NCBI RefSeq assembly: GCF_001243045.1
Contig: NZ_LN849007.1
Location: 1,020,989 to 1,084,988 of the forward strand
Reading direction: 5' to 3'
DNA length: 64,000 nucleotides
Source of the DNA: Clostridium niameyense
Lineage (GTDB): Bacteria; Bacillota; Clostridia; Clostridiales; Clostridiaceae
Position numbers and translations under genes: made by a program. Within the stretch, counting starts at the first letter, position 1; every line of letters begins with the position of its first letter. Under the pieces are notes generated by a model that did not search any database, was not told where the DNA came from, and was given only the letters and a program-made list of their open reading frames with translations. Positions 7,968 to 14,927 of this stretch are shown piece by piece.

Positions 7968-9248
7968 GTGATTAAAATAATAAATATAGATTTACTTAAA
8001 AAAGCTTATGATGAATATACAAGTAATAAAGCTACTTATGATAAAATGTATGCTTATTATAAGGGTAATACTGATGCTATTAATAATTACCAGATGGTTA
8101 CAGAACGTAGTAATAATAAAATAAATACCAACTTTATTAAGAAGTTTATTAAGGAAGAAGTTTCTTATAGTGTTGGTAATGATGTAACTTATATTTCTAA
8201 GAGTGGTAATGAAAATATAGTTAATGACATAGACTATTACCTTGACCACTGGAGCGAAGGACATGACAGTAATTTAGCAAAGAATATGCTCATATATAGT
8301 TTAGCTTATGAACTATATTATATAGATAAAGAAGGGCAATTTTCCAGTAAAATAATAAGTCCAAGAGAAGGGTATGCTGCTATAGATGATTTTAGTAACA
8401 TATCTTTTTTTATGCACATTTTTAAATTAAGTTTTGATGATACAAACTATATTGATGTGTATACAGATAGGGAAATTTACCACTTTAATGATAAATTTGA
8501 GGAAATTAAACCACTAACAAAGCACATATTTGGACAAGTTCCAGTTGGAATATGTCAATTAAGTGATGAAGGTAAGGATGATACATTATTTAAGGATTTA
8601 AAAGGACTTCAAGACGCTTATGAAACAAATTTATCTGATATATCCAATGAGATCAGTGATTTTAGAAACGCTTATATGGTGCTTACTGGAGTGACTATAA
8701 ATGAAGATGATATTCCTAAAATGAAAAAACTAGGCGTTATGCAAATTAAGGATAAAAACGGTACTGCCGCATGGCTTATAAAAAATATTAATGATACTTT
8801 TATTCAAAATACCCTTAACACCATGGAAGATAAGATGTATCAATTAAGTTCACACATTAATCATAATGAAAAAATGCAAAGTAATTTAAGTTCTTTGGCA
8901 CTTAGAGCAAGGCTCATAGCACTAGAAGAAAAATGTAAATTAAACCAAAAATCCATTGCTGATTGTATTAAAATAAGATTAAAATTCTTATTTACTTATT
9001 TAGAGGTAATAAAAAATATAACTTATGACTTTAGAGATATTAAAATTAAATTTACACCTAATATACCACAAGACGACCTTATGACGGCGCAAGTAATTAG
9101 CCAGCTTGGAGATAAGCTATCTACTGAAACTGGATTGAGTTTATTGAGTTTTATTGAAAATCCTAAAAATGAACTTAATAAATTAAAAACTGAAAATGAA
9201 GAAAATGATATAGGTGAAAGATTACTTGATGGTGATGTAGATGAATAA
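7968..9248 (+). CDS. phage portal protein (SPP1 gp6-like)
   Basis: About 426 residues forming the ring through which DNA enters the head. It shows the SPP1-type portal pattern: N-terminal helical region with YYKGN, a KTNxN-like stretch (NNKINTNFIKKFI), VSYSVGN, and a long C-terminal helical part with SGxAL-like LSSLALRARLIALE. It is located between terminase and the minor head gene, as expected. GTG at 7968 overlaps the AGGTAGGTGAT ribosome site (7962-7972); the codon with proper spacing is an ATA at 7977, so the true start may be non-canonical. The 3' end overlaps the next gene by 8 bp. Confidence 0.88.
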   Translation: MIKIINIDLLKKAYDEYTSNKATYDKMYAYYKGNTDAINNYQMVTERSNNKINTNFIKKFIKEEVSYSVGNDVTYISKSGNENIVNDIDYYLDHWSEGHDSNLAKNMLIYSLAYELYYIDKEGQFSSKIISPREGYAAIDDFSNISFFMHIFKLSFDDTNYIDVYTDREIYHFNDKFEEIKPLTKHIFGQVPVGICQLSDEGKDDTLFKDLKGLQDAYETNLSDISNEISDFRNAYMVLTGVTINEDDIPKMKKLGVMQIKDKNGTAAWLIKNINDTFIQNTLNTMEDKMYQLSSHINHNEKMQSNLSSLALRARLIALEEKCKLNQKSIADCIKIRLKFLFTYLEVIKNITYDFRDIKIKFTPNIPQDDLMTAQVISQLGDKLSTETGLSLLSFIENPKNELNKLKTENEENDIGERLLDGDVDE

Positions 9249-10113
9249 GTTATATAAGGATTTATATTTACAGTTTGAAAAAGAAGGTTATAAAACCGCT
9301 GAAAAAAAATCTAAAAATATTTACAAGCAGCAGAAGAAAGATAGAGAAGAATTATTAAATAAAGTAGCTAGAGTTATTTTAACTTATACTGTGATAGAAG
9401 AAGTTTTGTCTATTGGAGATAAAGAGAAGAAAACTCTAACTAAAGAATTTAATAGTATTATAAGTGAAATTTGTACTGGTGAATACAAGACTGAAAAAAC
9501 TATAACTAAAAATGTCCTTAATACTGTTACTAAAGATAAATATTATAAGGATACCTATTTATCTAATATTGGAATAGACTTCAATCTTAAAAAACTTACT
9601 GATAAACAGATTGAAAGAATAGTTAATGAAAAAATAGAGGGGAAAGTTTGGAGCAACAGATTATGGAAGAATAAAAGGCAATTAGAGAAAGAGTTAAAAA
9701 AAGAAATAAATAATTTTATGAATGGTAAAACAACAATTAATAAGATAGAGAAAAATATTAAAACTAAGTTTAACCAAAATGCCTATAATACAAAGAGATT
9801 AGTTGAAACAGAAGTGTGTAGATGCCAAAGTTTGGTTAATGATGTATTTGCAGAAGAACATAATGTGACTAACCAAATGTTTATGGCTACTTTGGATAAT
9901 CGTACTTCTGAAATATGTAGAGGTTATGATGGTATGGTGTTTGATATTAACGATTCCAATAAACCAGTGCCACCATTACATCCTTTTTGTAGAAGTTGTT
10001 TGGTCAATATTCCAACAGATGATTGGAAGCCAAAACTAAGAAAAGATAATGTTACAAAAGAATATATTCCTTATGTGAATTATAAGGAATGGGTTAAGAA
10101 AAATAATATATAA
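9241..10113 (+). CDS. phage minor head protein (SPP1 gp7 / Mu gpF-like)
   Basis: 290 residues. The C-terminal part carries the minor-head signature: ETEVCRCQS, then TLDNRTSEICRGYDG and PPLHPFCRSCLV with conserved Cys and His that may bind metal. The N-terminal half is helical and rich in lysine. These proteins sit near the portal and help DNA packaging or ejection. It overlaps the portal gene by 8 bp, which implies translational coupling. Confidence 0.88.
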   Translation: MNKLYKDLYLQFEKEGYKTAEKKSKNIYKQQKKDREELLNKVARVILTYTVIEEVLSIGDKEKKTLTKEFNSIISEICTGEYKTEKTITKNVLNTVTKDKYYKDTYLSNIGIDFNLKKLTDKQIERIVNEKIEGKVWSNRLWKNKRQLEKELKKEINNFMNGKTTINKIEKNIKTKFNQNAYNTKRLVETEVCRCQSLVNDVFAEEHNVTNQMFMATLDNRTSEICRGYDGMVFDINDSNKPVPPLHPFCRSCLVNIPTDDWKPKLRKDNVTKEYIPYVNYKEWVKKNNI

Positions 10114-10127
10114 ATGAGGTGAGAATA

Positions 10128-10346
10128 ATGGATATTAAGTTAGGAATTAATAATACATTTACTACAGAAAATGGTGAGAAATTAATTTGTTATGAGAATA
10201 GTAAAAGATTTGCTTTTCTATGTCCATATAAACTACTTAGTGACAACGAAGTTGAATTATATATTGCTCAAACTAGAGTATATTGTCTTGAGGAAGGAGA
10301 TACAACAGTTGAGGCTATTGAAACAATGTTAGTATCTAATAAATAA
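10128..10346 (+). CDS. hypothetical phage protein
   Basis: 72 residues from the ATG at 10128, which has GAGGTGAG 5-6 bases upstream; the earlier GTG at 10119 overlaps that ribosome site. The sequence alternates short strands and is acidic near the end. It lies between the minor head and scaffold genes. No function recognised. Confidence 0.65.
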   Translation: MDIKLGINNTFTTENGEKLICYENSKRFAFLCPYKLLSDNEVELYIAQTRVYCLEEGDTTVEAIETMLVSNK

Positions 10347-10405
10347 TAAATATAAAACGTGTTAGTAGTCTTAAATAGGTTACTAGGACAAATGGAGGGA
10401 ATGAA

Positions 10406-10999
10406 ATGTTAAAAAAAGAATTGTTGGAACTTGTAAAAGATATTAAGGAAGATGAAAATATAGATGAAATATTAGCTACTTCTGAATTGGCAACTAAGTT
10501 TGGTGGTTTAGATATGTTTAAGCAGAAAATAAATACTGATAAAGATTTTAAATCTTTTGTAGATAGTTTAAAAGACCAGCACTTAAATAAAGGATTAGAA
10601 ACTTGGAAACAAAATAATCTTCAAAAATTAATAGATGAAAAAATAAAAGAATTATATCCAGAAGATGATCCTAAGGATACAGAATTAAAAAAATTACAAC
10701 AAGAAATGGAGAATATGAAAAAAGAGAAAATAAAAGAGCAGTTAACCAATAAAGCTCTTAAAATAGCTACTGAAAAAGGTCTACCTACTGATTTGGTAGA
10801 TTATTTTATTGGACAAGATGAAGAAAGCACAAATAAAAATTTAGAAACTTTAGAAAAAGTATTTACTGATAAGTTAGAAACTACAGTAAAGGAAAGATTA
10901 AAAGATAATAGTTACACACCACCAAGTGGAGGAAGTGATCCAGAAGGTGGCTTAGATTTTATATCTGTAATAAAAGAAAATCAAGTAAAAAGAGATTAA
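10406..10999 (+). CDS. capsid assembly scaffolding protein
   Basis: 197 residues, highly charged, mostly helical with a coiled coil at about residues 75-125 (ELKKLQQEMENMKKEK). The C-terminus has a Gly/Pro linker (PPSGGSDPEGG) and a basic end, as in phage scaffolds of the DUF4355 type that bind the capsid through the C-terminus. It lies immediately upstream of the major capsid gene, the normal position. The ATG has a GGAGGG ribosome site. Confidence 0.85.
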   Translation: MLKKELLELVKDIKEDENIDEILATSELATKFGGLDMFKQKINTDKDFKSFVDSLKDQHLNKGLETWKQNNLQKLIDEKIKELYPEDDPKDTELKKLQQEMENMKKEKIKEQLTNKALKIATEKGLPTDLVDYFIGQDEESTNKNLETLEKVFTDKLETTVKERLKDNSYTPPSGGSDPEGGLDFISVIKENQVKRD

Positions 11000-11014
11000 A
11001 GGAGAGATGTATAA

Positions 11015-11908
11015 ATGACAGATACAACATTTTTAAAGGACAATTTAACTGGTTTTGTACCAGTAGAACAAATGAAAGGAATCATGAAAGACGTGGCTAG
11101 AGGTTCTTCTATACTTAGATTATCTAAGGTTGAGTCTATGACAAGTGACAAGAAGAAATTTTCTATAATGACAGATGGTCCTGGTGCTTACTGGGTAGGA
11201 GAAACTGAAAGAATTAAGACTTCTAAAGCAGAATGGATATTCCCAGAAATGGAAGCTAAGAAATTAGCAGTTATTATCCCAGTAACAAAAGAAAAATTAA
11301 ATGATACAACTATAAATGTATTTGGAGAAATGCGCTCAGCAATAGCAGAAGCTTTTTATAAAGCAATAGATAGTGCTTGCTTATTTGGTACTAATTCACC
11401 TTTTACCAAATCAATTTATAGTATTGCTAATAATTCTGGTAATAAAATTGCACTAGGAACTAATAAAACCTTAGATTTAGATATATCTGATGTTATGGCA
11501 TTAGTTGAAGATGCTGGATTGGAGGTTAATGGCTTTGCAGCACATTATGGACTTAGAAATTCTCTTAGAAAATTAAGAGATACAAATGGAAATGCGCTAT
11601 TCGTTCCAGGAGTAGGACAAAATGAGTTATATTCTAATCCTATTGAGTTCGTTCGTAACGGTGCTTTTGATAAGCTTAAAGCTGAATTAATAGGTGGTAA
11701 CTGGGCATATTCTCTAGTTGGTATGAGGGCGGGAATTGAGTACGAAATACTTAAAGAAGCCACATTACAAAGTGTTACTATGGGCGATGGTAAAGCGTTA
11801 TCTTTAGCAGAAAATGACATGGTAGCAATCAAGGCAACTATGAGATTAGGATTTTTACCTATAAAAGATAAAGCTTTCGCTTTATTAACACCTAAGGTTA
11901 GTGTGTAA
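11015..11908 (+). CDS. phage major capsid protein (HK97 fold)
   Basis: 297 residues forming the head shell. An N-terminal arm is followed by the typical VARGSSILRLSKV stretch, MTDGPGAYWVGET (E-loop region), KKLAVIIPVTKEKLND, then the P-domain helix AIAEAFYKAIDSACLFGT. The C-terminal A-domain region ends FLPIKDKAFALLTPK. The length suits a Siphovirus HK97-type coat without a large protease-cleaved delta domain, matching the separate scaffold gene. A terminator follows, so this gene is likely expressed above the downstream ones. Confidence 0.93.
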   Translation: MTDTTFLKDNLTGFVPVEQMKGIMKDVARGSSILRLSKVESMTSDKKKFSIMTDGPGAYWVGETERIKTSKAEWIFPEMEAKKLAVIIPVTKEKLNDTTINVFGEMRSAIAEAFYKAIDSACLFGTNSPFTKSIYSIANNSGNKIALGTNKTLDLDISDVMALVEDAGLEVNGFAAHYGLRNSLRKLRDTNGNALFVPGVGQNELYSNPIEFVRNGAFDKLKAELIGGNWAYSLVGMRAGIEYEILKEATLQSVTMGDGKALSLAENDMVAIKATMRLGFLPIKDKAFALLTPKVSV

Positions 11909-11914
11909 TTGAAT

Positions 11915-11947
11915 AGTGGGGGATTAAATTCTCCTACTTTTTTTTTT
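11915..11947 (+). terminator. hairpin terminator after the major capsid gene
   Basis: AGTGGGGGA (11915-11923) pairs with TTCTCCTACT (11929-11938) with G-T pairs, then about ten T. Confidence 0.75.
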
Positions 11948-11966
11948 ATTTTAAGGAGGGGTTGAA

Positions 11967-12212
11967 TTGAAAAAATATACTAATGGTAAAAGGGAAATTA
12001 TAGCTACTGAAAGAGCTTTTGAGATTTTATATAAAGACCAAGGATTTAAGGAAATTGAAGAACACGAGGAAACTACTCAAGGAGATGAAGAAATTAATTT
12101 AGAAGATTTAACAGTGAAAGAGTTAAAAGAAAAATGTGAGGAACTAAGATTGGAGGATTATAAAAACTTAAAGAAAGAAGAATTAATTGAGTTACTTAAG
12201 GGTGTGAATTAG
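11967..12212 (+). CDS. small head protein with HeH/SAP-like domain
   Basis: 81 residues starting at TTG 11967, 8 bases after an AAGGAGGGG ribosome site. The C-terminal 38 residues are a HeH/LEM-type helix-extended-helix: LEDLTVKELKEKCEE...LKKEELIELL. Such domains bind nucleic acid or capsid parts and are often encoded just after the coat gene in Firmicutes phages. The middle is acidic. Confidence 0.7.
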   Translation: MKKYTNGKREIIATERAFEILYKDQGFKEIEEHEETTQGDEEINLEDLTVKELKEKCEELRLEDYKNLKKEELIELLKGVN

Positions 12213-12213
12213 A

Positions 12214-12522
12214 ATGTTAGAAGATTTACAAATTTTAATACCCAATGCTGATACTGCTATTTTAAATATCTATATTAGAAAAGCTATAACTCTAATACAA
12301 AACTATCTTAACAATCAAAATTTTACTTTTGATTATATCCAAACTAATTTCCAAGATGCAATTATTGATATAGTTGTTAATGCTTATAATTTTAAGGATA
12401 ATAAAAATATTAAGTCTATGACACAAGGTGCTAGAAGTATAACATATAGCGATAATACTGCTTTTGCAATAACCGATAGTGTTGCTAACTTATTGCCAAT
12501 GCCCTACATAAGGATGTGTTAA
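12214..12522 (+). CDS. phage head-tail connector protein
   Basis: 102 residues, helical, beginning with the gp6/gp15-like pattern LEDLQILIPNADTAILNIYIRKAITLIQNYL. Proteins of this class form the ring under the portal. It is one base from the preceding stop and from the next start, part of a tightly packed connector set. Confidence 0.8.
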   Translation: MLEDLQILIPNADTAILNIYIRKAITLIQNYLNNQNFTFDYIQTNFQDAIIDIVVNAYNFKDNKNIKSMTQGARSITYSDNTAFAITDSVANLLPMPYIRMC

Positions 12523-12523
12523 T

Positions 12524-12826
12524 ATGTTTTATAACAAAGAGATTGAAATATGGAAAAAAGGTACTTCTAGTAAAAATTCTTTTGGGCAAGTTGTGAATTT
12601 ACCATCAATACATATTAAAAATCTTATGGTAGATATTCAACCATATTCTAGTGAAGAAGCTAAAAAGGATTATGGATTTACTATAGAATGTACTAAGAGA
12701 ATGTTTTGTAATATAGGGAACATAAATATTAACACCAACATTATAAAATATAAAAATAAATCTTATGAAATTACTAAAATAATTGAATGGGATGATTATT
12801 TGGAAGTGATGTTAAATGAAATATGA
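12524..12826 (+). CDS. phage head closure / head-tail joining protein
   Basis: 100 residues, strand-rich, with the joining-protein features (FYNKEIEIWKKG at the start, VDIQPYSSEEAKKDYG, and a final WDDYLEVML). SPP1 gp16-like stopper by size, position and pattern. Overlaps the next gene by 11 bp. Confidence 0.78.
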   Translation: MFYNKEIEIWKKGTSSKNSFGQVVNLPSIHIKNLMVDIQPYSSEEAKKDYGFTIECTKRMFCNIGNININTNIIKYKNKSYEITKIIEWDDYLEVMLNEI

Positions 12827-13145
12827 AGCACATTTTGAAGAAGTTGAAAAATGTCTTACTGAAAATATATTTAAGGCACTAACTGATATTGGCAATTTAG
12901 TGAAAGCAGAGTCAAAATTGAGATGTCCTGTTGAAACAGGTATTTTAAGGCGTTCAGTTGGATATAGGACAAATAAAGAAGATGCTTATGTTGTAGTAGG
13001 AACTAATGTAGATTATTCACCATATGTTCATAATGGAACTAGTAGGCAAAAGGCACAACCATTTTTAAAAGATGCTATTATGCAAAATATAAATGAAATT
13101 AATAGTATAATTAAAGATAATTTATCTAAAGTAGGTGATAAATAA
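12816..13145 (+). CDS. HK97 gp10-like tail component
   Basis: 109 residues with the HK97 gp10 pattern: a helix ending VKAESKLRCPVETGILRRSVGYR, then VVVGTNVDYSPYVHNGTSRQKAQPFLKDAI. It links tail and head or helps tail completion. Overlaps its neighbours (11 bp upstream, one base downstream), suggesting coupled translation. Confidence 0.85.
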   Translation: MKYEAHFEEVEKCLTENIFKALTDIGNLVKAESKLRCPVETGILRRSVGYRTNKEDAYVVVGTNVDYSPYVHNGTSRQKAQPFLKDAIMQNINEINSIIKDNLSKVGDK

Positions 13146-13528
13146 TGAAAGAATTAATGGAATGGTTATATAGATACCTTACATTATATGGAGATGTATA
13201 TTTTGAGGATTTACAAAGGGATGAAGAAGGAAAAGCTAATATAGATGATATAAAAATAGTCTATAATATCTCTAATGTATTAAAGATTACAGATAATAAA
13301 TGTAGAAATGATATACCACTTACAATAGATATTTGGGGTAGGAATGACCAAGTAATAGAAATAGAAAATATAATTGAAAAATTAGAATTGTTAGAAAATG
13401 AAGTTTATCGTAGTGATAAGCTTTTTTTAATTATCAGTAAAGATAATTTGTTTAGGGTAAATATGAAAGATGAAGATAAAAACATAAGACGAGTACAAGT
13501 ACATTTTATAATAAGAAAATTTAAATAG
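13145..13528 (+). CDS. tail completion / minor structural protein
   Basis: 127 residues, mixed alpha-beta, in the position normally held by the tail terminator or tail-completion protein, between the gp10-like gene and the major tail gene. The final region (LFRVNMKDEDKNIRRVQVHFIIRKF) is strand-like, fitting such proteins. The assignment is mostly positional. Confidence 0.65.
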   Translation: MKELMEWLYRYLTLYGDVYFEDLQRDEEGKANIDDIKIVYNISNVLKITDNKCRNDIPLTIDIWGRNDQVIEIENIIEKLELLENEVYRSDKLFLIISKDNLFRVNMKDEDKNIRRVQVHFIIRKFK

Positions 13529-13542
13529 AAAGGATTGATTAA

Positions 13543-14139
13543 ATGAAAACTATAACTGGATTTAATGAAAATACAGCAAAGAATTTAATGGTTGATGCAG
13601 GGGCAGTATTTGTTAATTTTGATATAGAAAAAGACACAATAGAAACTGCCAAAGGTAAATTAATAGGAGCAACAAGCGGAGGAAATGAATTTGAAGCTAA
13701 ACCAAAGTTCCGACAAATAAAAGTTGATGGAGTCAAGGGCAAAGTTAAAGGATTAAATTTGCTTGAAAGTTGGGAGGTGAAATTAAAAACTCATCTATTA
13801 GAATTTAAAAAGGAAACCTTTGAATATGCGCTTGCAGGTGCTAAAGTAACAGATGCAACTATACAGACAGATAAAAAATATAAGAAAATAGAAGGTAAAA
13901 ATCATATATCTGAAAGTGATTATATAGATAATATTACTTATGCAGGTAATATAAGTGGAAGTAATGAACCAGTAATAATTCAAATTTTTAATGCTTTAAA
14001 CAATGAGGGTTTAAAAGTTAAAACTAAAGATGCTGATGATATAGTAGCAGAATTAGAATTTGAAGGATATTATTCCGTTGATAAATTAGATAATCCACCT
14101 TTTGCTATTTATTATCCGGATAGAATGGTTGAAAAATAA
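13543..14139 (+). CDS. phage major tail protein
   Basis: 198 residues forming the tail tube. It begins MKTITGFNENTAKNLMVDAG, then GATSGGNEFEAKPKFRQIKVDGVKG and a C-terminal PFAIYYPDRM, a pattern of clostridial siphophage tube proteins. Position between tail completion and tail chaperone genes agrees. The stop codon lies inside a terminator stem, so strong separate expression is likely. Confidence 0.85.
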   Translation: MKTITGFNENTAKNLMVDAGAVFVNFDIEKDTIETAKGKLIGATSGGNEFEAKPKFRQIKVDGVKGKVKGLNLLESWEVKLKTHLLEFKKETFEYALAGAKVTDATIQTDKKYKKIEGKNHISESDYIDNITYAGNISGSNEPVIIQIFNALNNEGLKVKTKDADDIVAELEFEGYYSVDKLDNPPFAIYYPDRMVEK

Positions 14140-14163
14140 GATAGATTAATTTCTATCTTATTT
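14134..14163 (+). terminator. hairpin terminator overlapping the major tail gene stop
   Basis: Perfect 12-bp stem AAATAAGATAGA (14134-14145) with TCTATCTTATTT (14152-14163), 6-base loop. Confidence 0.65.
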
Positions 14164-14248
14164 TATTAAAAAAAAAGAATAAGAAGTACAAATATAAGGA
14201 TAACTAAATTCTAAATACAAAAATTTTAATAGAAAGAAGGATATTAAT

Positions 14249-14587
14249 ATGGAAATAAAATTACAAACAAGTGATATGTTTAAATTATTAAAAATAACTA
14301 AAAAAACAGGAATGTTTGAAAATATAAAAGGTTTATTTAAAAATGTACAAGGTAAGAGTAAAGAAGAATTAGAAAAAATACAAACAGAGGTTGGTATGGA
14401 TATTATAATAGGAATTTTATCTGGATTAGATAATGCTGAAAATGAAATATATCAATTAGTGGGTGGTTGTACTGGAAAGAAAGCTAAAGAAGTTGAAGAA
14501 CAAGATCCAATGATAACTATGGAAGTAATACAAGAAATATTAAAGAGTGAAGTGTTTAAAAGTTTTTTATCTTTTTTCTCCAAGTAG
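14249..14587 (+). CDS. tail assembly chaperone, short form (gpG-like)
   Basis: 112 residues. It acts with its frameshifted long form to fold the tape measure protein before tail-tube assembly. Acidic, helical, located between the major tail gene and the tape measure gene as in lambda G/T. Near the end lies a canonical -1 slippery heptamer T TTT TTC (14572-14578) in the reading frame; the zero-frame stop comes at 14585-14587. Confidence 0.82.
   Translation: MEIKLQTSDMFKLLKITKKTGMFENIKGLFKNVQGKSKEELEKIQTEVGMDIIIGILSGLDNAENEIYQLVGGCTGKKAKEVEEQDPMITMEVIQEILKSEVFKSFLSFFSK
14572..14578 (+). promoter_or_regulatory. -1 programmed ribosomal frameshift site
   Basis: T-TTT-TTC, matching X-XXY-YYZ in the frame of the upstream gene. 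Slippage by -1 gives CTC CAA GTA GAT and runs through to 14880. No other good initiation signal exists for the downstream frame. Confidence 0.75.
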
Positions 14588-14880
14588 ATGAATTTGAAAT
14601 TTTAGACTTATTACTTAGGAGATATGGAAGTATTGATTATATAATGTCTTTAGATGTTGAAGATGGTATAAATTTGATTACTAAGGCTATTGAAGGTGAT
14701 AACAAAGATAAACTATATATGCAATATGTACAAATGGTTTGTTGGATGTATAAAGATAATTATATAAGTTTTGAGGAATTTTATAATAATAGTGTAAGAA
14801 AAATGACAACTAAAAAAGTAACTAAAGAAGAAGCATATAAAAATGCTGAAAATATATTGAAAACAATTTTTAAGAGTTAG
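14578..14880 (+). CDS. tail assembly chaperone, frameshift extension (gpT-like)
   Basis: The -1 frame is open from 14560 and reads on from the slippery site as LQVDEFEILDLLLRRYGSID into the rest of the ORF, ending at 14880. Translated alone it could begin only at ATG 14644, which has no close ribosome site. It is therefore best read as the T-domain of a fused chaperone of about 210 residues made by frameshift. The T part normally binds the tape measure protein, encoded next. The stop codon is inside a terminator stem. Confidence 0.75.
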   Translation, partial: LQVDEFEILDLLLRRYGSIDYIMSLDVEDGINLITKAIEGDNKDKLYMQYVQMVCWMYKDNYISFEEFYNNSVRKMTTKKVTKEEAYKNAENILKTIFKS

Positions 14881-14901
14881 TTTAGGTAGCTAACTCTTTT
14901 T
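14872..14901 (+). terminator. hairpin terminator before the tape measure gene
   Basis: Stem AAGAGTTAG (14872-14880) with CTAACTCTT (14890-14898), then T-rich sequence. It overlaps the stop of the chaperone extension. Confidence 0.65.
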
Positions 14902-14927
14902 ATTTTACCTAGGAATGGGGTGAATAT

